Position numbers and translations under genes: made by a program
The notes under the pieces: model-generated
What the model saw: the letters and a program-made list of their open reading frames with translations, nothing else
What the model was told of the DNA's origin: nothing
The model's database searches: none
In this document: piece by piece, positions 1-8,889 of the stretch
Position numbering within the stretch: the stretch's first letter is position 1
Layout: each line of letters starts with the position of its first letter
Source: Lachnospiraceae bacterium
GTDB lineage: Bacteria; Bacillota; Clostridia; Lachnospirales; Lachnospiraceae
Direction: 5' to 3'
Assembly (NCBI GenBank): GCA_015056815.1
Contig: SVFN01000016.1
Location: forward strand, 28,868 to 92,867
Length of the DNA stretch: 64,000 nt

Positions 1-511
1 GCAGCTTTTCAATATTCCATAACATAACCCCTGCATTAAAATACTTAAAATCGTCCCGTTCTTTATATTTCTTGAATAATTCATTCCGAAGATCACCGGA
101 TGGAAAATCGTTTTCTCCTGCATCATGGCAAGCGACAAACAATTTATCTTCAAAATGCATTTCGTATAGTTCTTTTATAGAATCGCAAACGATGATATCT
201 ACATCCAAATACAGCAATCTATCCGTCTCATCCGGCAATAAATCCAGTAACATTAATCGAAAATATGTTTCTAATGACCACGCCGACGTTACAGGTAATT
301 TATCACAAAACCTTGTTCGATCAACCTGCACAGAGTGCACTGCTACATCATACTGTTTCATTGCATTTCTAATAATATCAAAATCTGCCTCCTCAAGTTC
401 AGAATGCAAAAGAAACATATCAATATGCTCATGTGTATTCTTACCCAAAGAATTCATCATAACAAGCAAATATTTCAAATATTTTTTATTCAACGCTGTT
501 GCTATGTTCAT
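1..511 (-). CDS. Glycosyltransferase family 8 protein (C-terminus beyond window)
   Basis: The reverse strand reads from ATG at 511 to the left edge for 170 codons without a stop. Around residues 98-106 is LYLDVDIIV, the DxD metal-binding signature of GT8 glycosyltransferases, and near residue 160 is YFNAGVMLWN, the second conserved GT8 block. GT8 enzymes transfer glucose or galactose from UDP-sugars (family knowledge). An in-frame TAA lies directly upstream of the chosen ATG, which fixes the start region. The start overlaps the end of the upstream gene (stop at 486) by 26 bases, so the two are probably translationally coupled in one operon of glycan genes. The acceptor is unknown. Confidence 0.87.
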   Translation of the reverse strand, partial: MNIATALNKKYLKYLLVMMNSLGKNTHEHIDMFLLHSELEEADFDIIRNAMKQYDVAVHSVQVDRTRFCDKLPVTSAWSLETYFRLMLLDLLPDETDRLLYLDVDIIVCDSIKELYEMHFEDKLFVACHDAGENDFPSGDLRNELFKKYKERDDFKYFNAGVMLWNIEKL

Positions 512-1919
512 TTAATTCCGCCTCACTGTCAAAAAAAATACATTTAACATCTTCAATAAATTCCGCTTTCTCTCCCGATATCCGTTTTTGATAATCTCTA
601 TATTTTATAACTGTTTTTTCATATCTTTCCAAACTCTCATTTATTTTACCAATAATGGAGTCAAGCATTTTTTCATCATCTTCAAACTTAAATTCTTCCG
701 GTATCGGCACATCTTCGTAAAAAGCTGCCGAGCCTCGTTTCCCGGTAATCACAACGCAACCTGACATTACTGCTTCTCTTGGGATTCTGTCTTTTCCGGG
801 ATGATTTCCAAAATCAATATATACTTTTGCCTTCATCAGTAAATGATGCACTTCTTCGGTAGTCATATTACTTAGCGGAACAAATTTGATGTTTTGTGCA
901 TTTAAAATAATTTTTTTTGTGAAATCCACGCCCTTCTTTGGATTAAAAACGACTATGTTCTCTTTCTTTTCTTTCTTTATATCATTATTTAAATAAGTAT
1001 CATTTAAATAATCTGCTAATCGAGATATCCTTACTCTATCAATACCATTTTTCTTCAAAAAATCCGCAGCATAAGCTGATTGAACCAAATGCTTGTCTAC
1101 GCGCTGATCAATGCATCCTAATAATTCTCTCTTATCCGATACATCAACATTCGTATGGAGATTATCTACCGACAACCACCACAGAAATATTCTAACTTTC
1201 TTTGTCATAAAAACATAATCAATCGCACTTTCGGGAACAATAACCAGATTTTCTTCTATATCTGAAATATCTTCATATCTGGTAACATGTCCCCTGACAT
1301 ATTTATATAATTCCTTATTCGTCCATATTTTATAGCGTTCTGTATTTCCGTATGCTATATAAGCATCTCCTCCCAGGTTATTTATCCAGTATACTAATTG
1401 GTGTGCCACCTCAGGTCCACCCGTTTTATGATAAGCCGGGCATAACACATATATCCTGGAATACCTGCAGGTAAGTAAATCTCTTCCTTCTTCAACCAAC
1501 ATTTTTTTCACTATAAACAGACCATTATCATCAAAGCTGTCCAAAGCCATACTATGAGTATATAACATCGTTTCTATATGACCATAATGATATTTTTCAG
1601 ATATGTTCTCGTAATTGAAAATACACTTTCCTTTTTCGTTTAACGCACAAAACCACTGTCCCATAATACTCAGCACGTCTTTTTCACAACATATAGTATC
1701 AAAAAAAATCATATAATCTGCCAGTCCATTATATGCTTTATCATATTCTTCCGGCATATTCATCCAATATACTTCCGCCTTTGGAAATATGCCTTCAATC
1801 AGTTCACCCAACACTCTGCCTTCATCCGATTTCTCTATGATAAAAATATTAAAAACTTCACTCTTATCTTTTGGTAAATATATGAAATATTTAGCATATT
1901 TTTTCGTGTTTAATTCCAT
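486..1919 (-). CDS. GT-B-like glycosyltransferase with degenerate N-terminal domain
   Basis: A 477-residue protein. The C-terminal half (about residues 150-450) looks like a GT-B glycosyltransferase of the group 1/GT4 type: a Rossmann-like start RIYVLCPAYHKTGGPEVAHQ with a GG-rich acceptor loop, and a later block KVYIDFGNHPGKDRIPREAV followed by SGCVVITGKRGSAAFYED, the usual sugar-nucleotide region with a conserved E. The first 140 residues resemble the second half of a class I methyltransferase fold (alternating hydrophobic strands, MNMPEEY) without a recognisable SAM motif, so they may be a relic or a scaffold. It sits between a GT2 gene and the GT8 gene, overlapping the latter. The exact sugar and acceptor cannot be read from sequence. 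Confidence 0.75.
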   Translation of the reverse strand: MELNTKKYAKYFIYLPKDKSEVFNIFIIEKSDEGRVLGELIEGIFPKAEVYWMNMPEEYDKAYNGLADYMIFFDTICCEKDVLSIMGQWFCALNEKGKCIFNYENISEKYHYGHIETMLYTHSMALDSFDDNGLFIVKKMLVEEGRDLLTCRYSRIYVLCPAYHKTGGPEVAHQLVYWINNLGGDAYIAYGNTERYKIWTNKELYKYVRGHVTRYEDISDIEENLVIVPESAIDYVFMTKKVRIFLWWLSVDNLHTNVDVSDKRELLGCIDQRVDKHLVQSAYAADFLKKNGIDRVRISRLADYLNDTYLNNDIKKEKKENIVVFNPKKGVDFTKKIILNAQNIKFVPLSNMTTEEVHHLLMKAKVYIDFGNHPGKDRIPREAVMSGCVVITGKRGSAAFYEDVPIPEEFKFEDDEKMLDSIIGKINESLERYEKTVIKYRDYQKRISGEKAEFIEDVKCIFFDSEAELNEHSNSVE

Positions 1920-1979
1920 ATAATAATGCTCCCAACAGCTTCTTTCACTTTTTTAAATCTATTCTACAAAATCATTTTC

Positions 1980-3011
1980 TTATAAACCGATTTTCTTTAT
2001 CTGTTTCACATACACCTCAAACTCCTCTTTCGATAATGGATATAAGAGGCTTTTGAGCATTAAGTAGTAAAACTCTGTCAACTCTCCATTTCTAATATAT
2101 TTGTTTGATTCAATCTCCGGTATATGAACTTGCACATTTGCACACAACAACCGGTATTTTGAATAAGAGGGCTGCTCATATCGAAACACTATGATCTTCC
2201 AAAAGGCAAGCGCACAGGAATACACATACTCAAACTCGATTTCTTCCTTATACTTTTCCATAAATCCACGTCTGATATATTCCTGCCACAAAAGCTCCTG
2301 GTTTGTCAAAAGATCAAGATGATGATCCGAATCTCTCCGTAGTACAGTGGACTCTGTATTAACAAAATAGTGATACAGTTTCATCGGAATCGTATAAACA
2401 CAGCCGGCATACATATTAAGCAGGGGCCCCCAATAGGTATCCTCATAGGTAAGACCTTCTGTAAAAGAAATCTCATGCTCCACCAGTAACTTTCGTCGTA
2501 TTAATTTACAATACGCAATGTACTTCATCGCCTGGGTATGATAGAAGTCTTTACGTTCTGCCTCTCCTTCGACTTTCCACTCTCCTCCTTGCAATTTTGA
2601 AGCTCTGTTCTCAAAGTAAACAAGTTCTGTCGAGGTATCTCTTCCCATATCACATGCGACCACATCATAGATTCCTTGTTTTGCTCTCTCATATAAGAGT
2701 TGAAAATAATCCTTCTCAATCCAGTCATCCGCATCGATAAATGCAATCCATTCACAAGAGGCATACTGCAGACCAATATTACGAGCTCTCCCTTGCCGCC
2801 CATTATCCGGCAGTGCCACAATGCAAACATTATCAGAATGGTTTTTCTCCCAGTCCTCTAATTTTTTCAATGTATTATCTGTAGATTTATCATCCAGACA
2901 TATAATTTCAAGATTATCGATTCCAAAGGTTTGCGCCTCCAGAGAATCAAACAATCGATTCAGATATGGTTCAACATTATAGCATGGAACGATCACGGAT
3001 ATTTTTCTCAT
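1980..3011 (-). CDS. Glycosyltransferase family 2 protein
   Basis: A 343-residue GT-A fold enzyme. It opens with KISVIVPCYNVEPYLNRLF, then LEIICLDDKSTDNTL (nucleotide-binding Asp pair) and IDADDWIEKDYF (the DxD-type metal site), all in the order expected for GT2. A later YEDTYWGPLL block matches the ED acceptor motif seen in EpsJ/CpsJ-like enzymes. It lacks membrane segments and is probably cytoplasmic. The start at 3011 is 12 bases after the preceding stop (3024), with GGGGAG upstream, so it belongs to the same transcript as the 746-residue glycosyltransferase. It shares architecture with 7583-8620 and 13734-14744 and is likely part of the same glycan pathway. Confidence 0.88.
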   Translation of the reverse strand: MRKISVIVPCYNVEPYLNRLFDSLEAQTFGIDNLEIICLDDKSTDNTLKKLEDWEKNHSDNVCIVALPDNGRQGRARNIGLQYASCEWIAFIDADDWIEKDYFQLLYERAKQGIYDVVACDMGRDTSTELVYFENRASKLQGGEWKVEGEAERKDFYHTQAMKYIAYCKLIRRKLLVEHEISFTEGLTYEDTYWGPLLNMYAGCVYTIPMKLYHYFVNTESTVLRRDSDHHLDLLTNQELLWQEYIRRGFMEKYKEEIEFEYVYSCALAFWKIIVFRYEQPSYSKYRLLCANVQVHIPEIESNKYIRNGELTEFYYLMLKSLLYPLSKEEFEVYVKQIKKIGL

Positions 3012-3023
3012 GCAGTTACTCCC

Positions 3024-5264
3024 CTATTGTTCCTCGGACTTTCTATTATTACGAATCACCAGGTCGAAATCTTCCTCCCTGATCTCGGACATTTTTTCTA
3101 TCCCATAAATGGGAATTTCTTTGATACTCACTTCCAAAGCCTTCTCATTTTCTTCAATCCCAACTATCTTTGCATTCGGATACAGATATTGTAACCTCGA
3201 AATTGCATTTCCACATCCTGCTCCATAATATAGAAATTGATATTCTTTTTCTCTATCATATCCCTTTTCTTCAAGCGATTCTATCAAAGAAAGCTCCTCT
3301 GGCATCATGGCTGAGTAAAGAAAAAGATCAAAGCCCCATTTCCTTTCTATTTTCAAGCGATTTCGTTCATATACTTCTGCAATATCTTTCCGTTCCGAAA
3401 AACTCTGACTGCCGGCATGATAAATAAAACTATTATGACATATCCCCAATCGGTATCCTTCCCTTTTTATTTGGAAACTCAAATCATCATCTTCAAGATA
3501 TCCCGGAGAAAACTGCTCATCAAAGCCCCCAATCTTGTCATACACTTCACGCTTGATCATCATTGCAAAACCACATAGTTTACATTTTTCCTCCCAGAAA
3601 TATCTCATCGGAACATTGCGTTCCGCGCCATATTTTACATATGCTTCAGGCAATTCAAACGTTGCCTCTTCCATCTGATCAACAGTTCCATAATTTTGCA
3701 TACTTCCGACAGCACCTATATCCGTTGCTGCATATAATCCCATTCTCAACCAGAACAACGCGTTTGGAGGTACTCTTGTGTCATTATTTAAAAAGAAGAT
3801 ATCTTCACCCTCAGGAGCGTGCTTTGCCGCTTCATTACACCCACTCGCGAACCCCATATTTTCATCCGAAAGTAACAGTGTCATTCCATAATCCGGCTGA
3901 TTTTTCAACCACTCTGCCACTCCATCCGTAGATGCATTATCAAGCACCACCAGAGAATAACTCTCCGGATTGCAATTGATATAAATACTCTCCAGACATT
4001 TCTGCATCATATAAATATTATTATATGACAGAATCACAAAGCAGGCTTTTCGTACATGGACTTTACCGGTTGCCTTTAAAGTCTCCTTCTTCTCCTCAAG
4101 CTCCCTTCTCTTGGCAGAAACCGGACACAGAAATGCGGCATTTTCGTAACACAAAAAAGCCTGATCTATGTTTTTGTTCTCCAACTCTCTTCCTAATGCT
4201 TCATAAACCATCCAAGTATCAGCCGAAAGATATTTTAATCTCTCAGCCATCTTTTTTTCTTCATCCTCTCCAAAAGCTCCATAACTGATATCAGTACAAG
4301 ATTGTGAATTATCATCTGACCAGATTTCCCGGTACCCTTCTTTAAACTCCAACTGTGCAGCCTGAAGCATCTGTTTGGGTGTCAGCTTTTCCTGATAATA
4401 GGGATTATCAAACAAATTTTTATGATCTTCCCTGACCGAATGTCCCTTCTCAAAAGAAATCGCATCAAAGTCTTTTGAAAGCCATGAAAAATCCCTGTCG
4501 CTTATTGTATCAGGATCAAAAAACTCTCCTCCCAACCTGAAGGAATGCCACTCACGTAACGCATAAACCGCCGGATAGCGCATTGCCACATAGGTACCAT
4601 AAGTCTCAAACTCACTAAAAGCGGAGGCTTGTATTTTTTCTTCCGGTATCGCATTCAAAATCTTCTCCCAGAAATACTTTCCCCGGATCGAAGTATTCGA
4701 TTCAATTTCCTTTATCAAAGCACGCATGATCTCTGTCCTGATCAACATATGCTCCGATATGAAAGAACCCTCGATCACTTTTTTGAATCCCGGTAAGATC
4801 CTGCCAAGTGTTTCAAAATATTCCGCGTGAAACTCATGTTTAAGGTCCAGGTACGGTCTCCCTGTCTCCTTTTGAAACATAGATAAAGGTTTACACGGAA
4901 GCGTATCTCCATCCCATACCATGTAGTACTCATCCTCACACTGCATGGCATACTGCATCTTAAGAAACTGCTGATAATACCATCCTGTTACACCTCGCGG
5001 CAGCTCTCTCCCGTCAAGAAGCCTTTTCATCCGTTCTTTGACGCAATTATGTACATCGGCAAATCTCAGAATGGTATCCTCATCGATCGCACTGATCTGT
5101 TCATCAAATCCATCTTCTCTGACTAACTTCTCCACTTCTTTATTCCCGACAAAATACAATTCACCATATGAAATATTTCCCACAATTCGGTCATAATGTC
5201 TCTTTAATCTCTGATAATCATTCGGTATTGTCATGATCAAGGTGTCAAATTTTATATCGCTCAT
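3024..5264 (-). CDS. DUF6492-like plus GT2 glycosyltransferase with truncated methyltransferase tail
   Basis: A 746-residue multidomain protein. Residues about 5-260 resemble the DUF6492 glycosyltransferase-like family (FDTLIMTIPNDYQRLKRHYD at the start, YYMVWDGDTLPCKP as the DxD-type site). A short helical TPR-like stretch follows (about 345-395). Residues about 405-640 form a GT2 domain: CFVILSYNN, SLVVLDNASTDGV, FFLNNDTRVP and GFDEQFSPGYLEDDDLSFQ. The last 70 residues start a class I SAM domain (YGAGCGNAISRLQYLYP, IVGIEENEKA), but the protein stops before the catalytic half, so the methyltransferase is incomplete. The pseudogene at 8890-10561 has the same GT2-methyltransferase order with a longer tail. 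It leads the minus-strand glycan operon from a promoter near 5358-5386. Confidence 0.83.
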   Translation of the reverse strand: MSDIKFDTLIMTIPNDYQRLKRHYDRIVGNISYGELYFVGNKEVEKLVREDGFDEQISAIDEDTILRFADVHNCVKERMKRLLDGRELPRGVTGWYYQQFLKMQYAMQCEDEYYMVWDGDTLPCKPLSMFQKETGRPYLDLKHEFHAEYFETLGRILPGFKKVIEGSFISEHMLIRTEIMRALIKEIESNTSIRGKYFWEKILNAIPEEKIQASAFSEFETYGTYVAMRYPAVYALREWHSFRLGGEFFDPDTISDRDFSWLSKDFDAISFEKGHSVREDHKNLFDNPYYQEKLTPKQMLQAAQLEFKEGYREIWSDDNSQSCTDISYGAFGEDEEKKMAERLKYLSADTWMVYEALGRELENKNIDQAFLCYENAAFLCPVSAKRRELEEKKETLKATGKVHVRKACFVILSYNNIYMMQKCLESIYINCNPESYSLVVLDNASTDGVAEWLKNQPDYGMTLLLSDENMGFASGCNEAAKHAPEGEDIFFLNNDTRVPPNALFWLRMGLYAATDIGAVGSMQNYGTVDQMEEATFELPEAYVKYGAERNVPMRYFWEEKCKLCGFAMMIKREVYDKIGGFDEQFSPGYLEDDDLSFQIKREGYRLGICHNSFIYHAGSQSFSERKDIAEVYERNRLKIERKWGFDLFLYSAMMPEELSLIESLEEKGYDREKEYQFLYYGAGCGNAISRLQYLYPNAKIVGIEENEKALEVSIKEIPIYGIEKMSEIREEDFDLVIRNNRKSEEQ

Positions 5265-5307
5265 AAGAACCCTCTAAAATCCTTCTGCATTATTGTAACA
5301 TTAGGTA

Positions 5308-5335
5308 CTTTATGCTTTATTTTTTAAGCATAAAG
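5308..5335. repeat. Inverted repeat in glycan-operon leader
   Basis: CTTTATGCTT at 5308-5317 is the exact complement of AAGCATAAAG at 5326-5335, an 8-base AT-only loop apart. It lies in the untranslated leader between the promoter at 5358-5386 and the start at 5264. It could fold as an RNA hairpin or bind a protein. There is no run of T, so it is not a simple terminator. Confidence 0.55.
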
Positions 5336-5357
5336 CACTGCCAATTGTCATATCATC

Positions 5358-5386
5358 AGTTTATCAAAAATACAACCTGTCATCAA
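5358..5386 (-). promoter_or_regulatory. Sigma-A-type promoter for minus-strand glycosyltransferase operon
   Basis: On the reverse strand TTGATG (5386-5381) and TAAACT (5363-5358) are spaced by 17 bases. Transcription would start near 5351 and give a leader of about 87 bases before the 746-residue glycosyltransferase. The hexamers are imperfect, so this is a prediction. Confidence 0.5.
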
Positions 5387-5419
5387 TAATTTTACGACTT
5401 TTCTGCGTTTTGTTTTCTT

Positions 5420-5448
5420 TTGACAAAATATCCCCTGCATAGTATCAT
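5420..5448 (+). promoter_or_regulatory. Strong sigma-A promoter for the 5479 gene
   Basis: TTGACA at 5420-5425 and TATCAT at 5443-5448 are spaced exactly 17 bases apart. The expected transcription start near 5455 lies only about 6 bases before the first possible ATG (5461) and about 24 before the second (5479), which supports the second as the true start. Confidence 0.75.
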
Positions 5449-5478
5449 AATTGTAATACTATGAAAAAGAGGTTCCTT

Positions 5479-7050
5479 ATGCAATTTCTTCAGGAATTTA
5501 AACTCACCCTACAAAAAGCCATTCAATCCGGCCTTATCCCGGAAGCCCGTTCCATGGTGCAGAGTTTTCATCGGACTGGTGCTCCTTATGACGCCCAAAT
5601 CTACTATCTGGAAGCAGCACTGTGTTACTATGAAGCACATTATCCCCTTGCTCTCCTATTTGCCCGACTCGGATATGAACGCTTTCCTGATTTTGAACCT
5701 TTTGAGGAACTTTTAGCCCTTCTTTCAGATACCGAACAGGAATGGGATCATTATCTTCCTTGTCCTACTTTCGATTGCACTTTTTTAAACCAAAAGCTTC
5801 GAATTGTCATTTATGAAAATGTATCCGAATTAATGGACTACACCGCCCGACAGTTTCACAATGCATTCACATTGCTCGGGCATGAAGTAATGATTTTTGA
5901 TCATAAGGATTTTACTGCATCCTCCAAAGAGCTTCTATCATTTGCCGATCAGGGGATTGATTTCGTTTTACTTTTCAATAATGCCGGTTCACAGATTACA
6001 ACCACAAATGGACAAAATATCTGGGACTTACTTGGTGTGACCTGTTTTGACTATCTGTTTGATCATCCACTATACTATAAAGATGATTTGACAAGACTCC
6101 CCCGGTGCGGCGTTGTCACCTGTGTGGATCGTAATCATGTCCGTTTTATCCAACGCTTTCATCCAAATATACGGGAAGTCTTTTATTTTCCGTTGGGAGG
6201 CGAATATCTTCCCCTTCCCCAAGCCGTACCCTGGGAAGATCGAAAAATTGATGTCTTGTATGTGGGAAGCTTAAAGAATGTTAAGGATGCGCCTCAAAAC
6301 GCTTTATCTCAATATCTGACAGATTATCTGATCGCACATCCTTCATGCACAACAGAAGCTGCTTTTGAACGGTATCTGTCAGCTCTTTTGTCCAGTCAGG
6401 CAGCACCTGACAGAGAGAACTTATCATTAGAAGATGTGGAGGAATTATCTGCCAAAGTTTCCTCAGATATAATAGACATGGATTCCGAAACACCTTCTGT
6501 TCCAGTGCCGGAAAAACTCCTTTGGGATGTTCTCTGGAAATATCGCTTTGTTGACATGTCTGTAAACGCCTATTATCGGGAAAAAATGATAGCTATGCTG
6601 GTAAACAGCGGCATTCCTGTAACTGTTTATGGCTATGGATGGGAGCAGACAGATTTCTTTCACAACCCCTGTTTTCATTATGGCAAAACCATTGATCAGA
6701 CAGAGTGTATTCAAAAAATGCATCAAAGTAAAATCGTACTCAACAGTATGCCATGGTTTAAAAATGGTACACATGATCGTATTTTTAACGCCATGCTGAG
6801 TCACGCTGTCTGCGTCACAGACGATAGTGTTTATTTGAAAGAAACTTTTACAGATCAGAAGGAACTTGTCTATTATCAGCTGGACGCTATTGACAAATTG
6901 CCTGAGATTGTAAAAAAACTTCTGGATAATCCGGCAAACGCCATTGAAATTGCGGAAAACGGTTATCAGGCAGCTATCCTCAAACATACCTGGGAAAATC
7001 GTGCAATGGAATTAGTGAAAAAATATCACCATTTATCCTCCGCAAATTAA
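5479..7050 (+). CDS. CgeB/DUF3880-like glycosyltransferase with N-terminal helical repeats
   Basis: A 523-residue protein. The start is placed at 5479 rather than 5461 because AAAGAGG (5466-5472) sits 6 bases before it and the promoter leaves almost no leader for the earlier ATG. Residues about 1-85 are helical and TPR-like. A Rossmann-type region follows (KLRIVIYENVSELMDYTARQ), and residues about 355-510 form a Glyco_trans_1_2 domain with VTVYGYGWEQ, KIVLNSMPWFKNGTHDRIFN and AENGYQAA. This family (CgeB, DUF3880) is found in spore-coat and flagellar glycan loci. It is monocistronic, ending at a bidirectional terminator (7066-7093). The acceptor is unknown; flagellin modification is an inference from position. 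Confidence 0.8.
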   Translation: MQFLQEFKLTLQKAIQSGLIPEARSMVQSFHRTGAPYDAQIYYLEAALCYYEAHYPLALLFARLGYERFPDFEPFEELLALLSDTEQEWDHYLPCPTFDCTFLNQKLRIVIYENVSELMDYTARQFHNAFTLLGHEVMIFDHKDFTASSKELLSFADQGIDFVLLFNNAGSQITTTNGQNIWDLLGVTCFDYLFDHPLYYKDDLTRLPRCGVVTCVDRNHVRFIQRFHPNIREVFYFPLGGEYLPLPQAVPWEDRKIDVLYVGSLKNVKDAPQNALSQYLTDYLIAHPSCTTEAAFERYLSALLSSQAAPDRENLSLEDVEELSAKVSSDIIDMDSETPSVPVPEKLLWDVLWKYRFVDMSVNAYYREKMIAMLVNSGIPVTVYGYGWEQTDFFHNPCFHYGKTIDQTECIQKMHQSKIVLNSMPWFKNGTHDRIFNAMLSHAVCVTDDSVYLKETFTDQKELVYYQLDAIDKLPEIVKKLLDNPANAIEIAENGYQAAILKHTWENRAMELVKKYHHLSSAN

Positions 7051-7065
7051 GTGTCCTAATATATC

Positions 7066-7093
7066 AAAAACCTGACTGATCAGTCAGGTTTTT
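7066..7093. terminator. Bidirectional intrinsic terminator
   Basis: CCTGACTGA at 7071-7079 pairs perfectly with TCAGTCAGG at 7080-7088; five A precede and five T follow, so it works on both strands. The stop codon of the minus-strand gene (7080-7082) lies inside the stem, so the last codons of that gene form part of the terminator. Confidence 0.85.
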
Positions 7094-7460
7094 GAGTATC
7101 TAAATAAACTTTTGAAATTTTAGCAAATACATCAAGAAATGGAACTATCTCTCGCTCTATGCAATCCGCTGTTTTTACATCATCATGGGCTTTTAACGCC
7201 TCATTCATATTCTGAATCCGCTGTTCAATGGCATCCTTCTTAAAAACTTCCTCGTTTTCACGAAAGCTGTCGGCAGTCGCATTAAAAATTTCAATCATCA
7301 GATTCAGACCTTCAATCGCCTGATTTAACAGATCAACCGTATCTTCCTGTTTATCACCACGTAACTCACCCGAAATCGTATGAAAAGCCGGTATCAGCTT
7401 TGCAATGTAATCAATGGCAAATGTCAGTGCTTCATTCTGCTGTACTCTTAAATCATCCAT
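7080..7460 (-). CDS. Small helical protein of unknown function
   Basis: A 126-residue, acidic, nearly all-helical protein not recognised as a named family. The start is set at 7460 because AAGGGGAG lies 7-8 bases upstream of that ATG; two earlier ATGs (7481, 7466) overlap the ribosome binding site. It has no signal peptide or membrane segment. Heptad-like hydrophobic spacing (LLNQAIEGLNLMIEIFNA) suggests a coiled helical bundle, as in small chaperones or scaffolds. It lies alone between glycosyltransferase genes near a flagellar operon and ends within a shared terminator stem. A role as accessory to glycosylation or a chaperone is possible but unsupported. Confidence 0.7.
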   Translation of the reverse strand: MDDLRVQQNEALTFAIDYIAKLIPAFHTISGELRGDKQEDTVDLLNQAIEGLNLMIEIFNATADSFRENEEVFKKDAIEQRIQNMNEALKAHDDVKTADCIEREIVPFLDVFAKISKVYLDTQKPD

Positions 7461-7582
7461 GATCATTCTCCCCTTAATCATTCATTATCGTATCAAATAT
7501 CTCGTCAGACATTTCATATAAACAGAAATCCCTAAAAGGATTATCGGCCCTTTTCTTTATTTTCTTAACAGGTTTTGTGAAT

Positions 7583-8620
7583 TTATGAGGCTTTATGTAG
7601 AAAAATATTTTTCCATCTCAGGAAATCTTCTTCTGTCATCTCATTTTCAATTGTCCGCAATATATCCATCACCCATTTATACTGCGGTAAATTCAGATAA
7701 TAATTCATCGCATAGTTTGGGAAAAACGCCTTTGCTATTTTACCGATTTCTGAAAGTTCGTGCGGAAGATGCTCAAACCTCCGTACAATGGGTATAAATG
7801 TTTCTGCATATCCCACCCTCATGAAGTTCGCTTCTATAATATCATAATAATCTGTTAAAAGTCCTCTCTTTTCGCATTCTTTAACCATTTGGATTTGAAC
7901 AGACATCCGATCAAACTGTCCATAATCATTTTTCATACATCCAAAGGTAGTCCCTTCCTGATTGATTCTATACCCATATAAGCATTTATCGTAGTATGCA
8001 TATCGTTTCATATACAAATGCAATAGCAACATAAAACTTGTATCCTCGTATTTCAATCCCTCCGCAAACACTATCGCATTCTCCAGCAGAAAATCCTTTT
8101 TATATATTTTATTCCACGGATATCCGTTTTTACATCCTACCGCATAAAACGCACGTCTCCTCCTGTCATCCGACAATTCATATACTTTGACTGCATCCGC
8201 GTCTTCTCCACTGATAATATTATCTTTTAGGCTGTCATCATGATAACTTGTAACATAATTGAACTCCAGAACATCTGCATCATACTCCACTATCTTTTGA
8301 TAAGTCTCCTCAATCGCATTCTCTAACAACCAGTCATCTGCATCTACAAACATGATATAAGGAGCCGTCGCATAAGAAAGTGCTATATTTCTGGCATATC
8401 CTGCCCGATTATTCTGATCTAAGGCTATGAGAATAACAGAATCCGAATATTGACTCTCGTATCGCTGCAAAATATTCAAAGTATTATCCGTCGAACAATC
8501 ATCCACCACGATAATCTCTATATCCTCCAATGGAAATGTCTGTTGTAAAATAGAATCCAAAGCTTCCTTTATATATTTTTCCACATTATAACAGGGTATT
8601 ATAACGCTGACCTTCTTCAT
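7583..8620 (-). CDS. Glycosyltransferase family 2 protein
   Basis: A 345-residue GT2 enzyme: KVSVIIPCYNVEKYIKEAL at the N-terminus, IEIIVVDDCSTDNTL, FVDADDWLLENAIEE as the metal site, and GLKYEDTSFMLLLHLY as the acceptor-side ED motif. It is closely similar in layout to the genes at 1980 and 13734, so the three are paralogues. The ATG at 8620 is preceded by GGGGAGAG at good spacing. A promoter-like pair TTGTGG/TAGAAT lies at 8716-8744. It is probably cytoplasmic and transfers a sugar from a nucleotide donor; the acceptor is not known. Confidence 0.88.
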   Translation of the reverse strand: MKKVSVIIPCYNVEKYIKEALDSILQQTFPLEDIEIIVVDDCSTDNTLNILQRYESQYSDSVILIALDQNNRAGYARNIALSYATAPYIMFVDADDWLLENAIEETYQKIVEYDADVLEFNYVTSYHDDSLKDNIISGEDADAVKVYELSDDRRRRAFYAVGCKNGYPWNKIYKKDFLLENAIVFAEGLKYEDTSFMLLLHLYMKRYAYYDKCLYGYRINQEGTTFGCMKNDYGQFDRMSVQIQMVKECEKRGLLTDYYDIIEANFMRVGYAETFIPIVRRFEHLPHELSEIGKIAKAFFPNYAMNYYLNLPQYKWVMDILRTIENEMTEEDFLRWKNIFLHKAS

Positions 8621-8715
8621 AGAACTTCTCTCCCCTATCAGGAAACTACTCTATCTCACATTATCAACATCTCAATCAGCTTCAATTTATTGGAAACGTT
8701 CTACTTTCCAAAACC

Positions 8716-8744
8716 ATTCTAACATAACACTTAATATCCCACAA
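8716..8744 (-). promoter_or_regulatory. Probable sigma-A promoter for GT2 gene at 8620
   Basis: On the reverse strand TTGTGG (8744-8739) and TAGAAT (8721-8716) are 17 bases apart. The leader would be about 90 bases. The rest of the 270-base gap 8621-8889 shows no gene and must also hold the promoter for the divergent 8890 gene, which I could not place with confidence. Confidence 0.45.
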
Positions 8745-8889
8745 TCTAAAATCCAAAGCAATAGAGATTTAAACGGATTCTGACTCGAAATTGCCGTTGC
8801 ATTTTAAGTATTGAGCATGCTATTATCTATTTAAGACTTACCTATCTCAATCGTAATGATGCAGAATAAAACTGTGAGGGGAACTGTAT

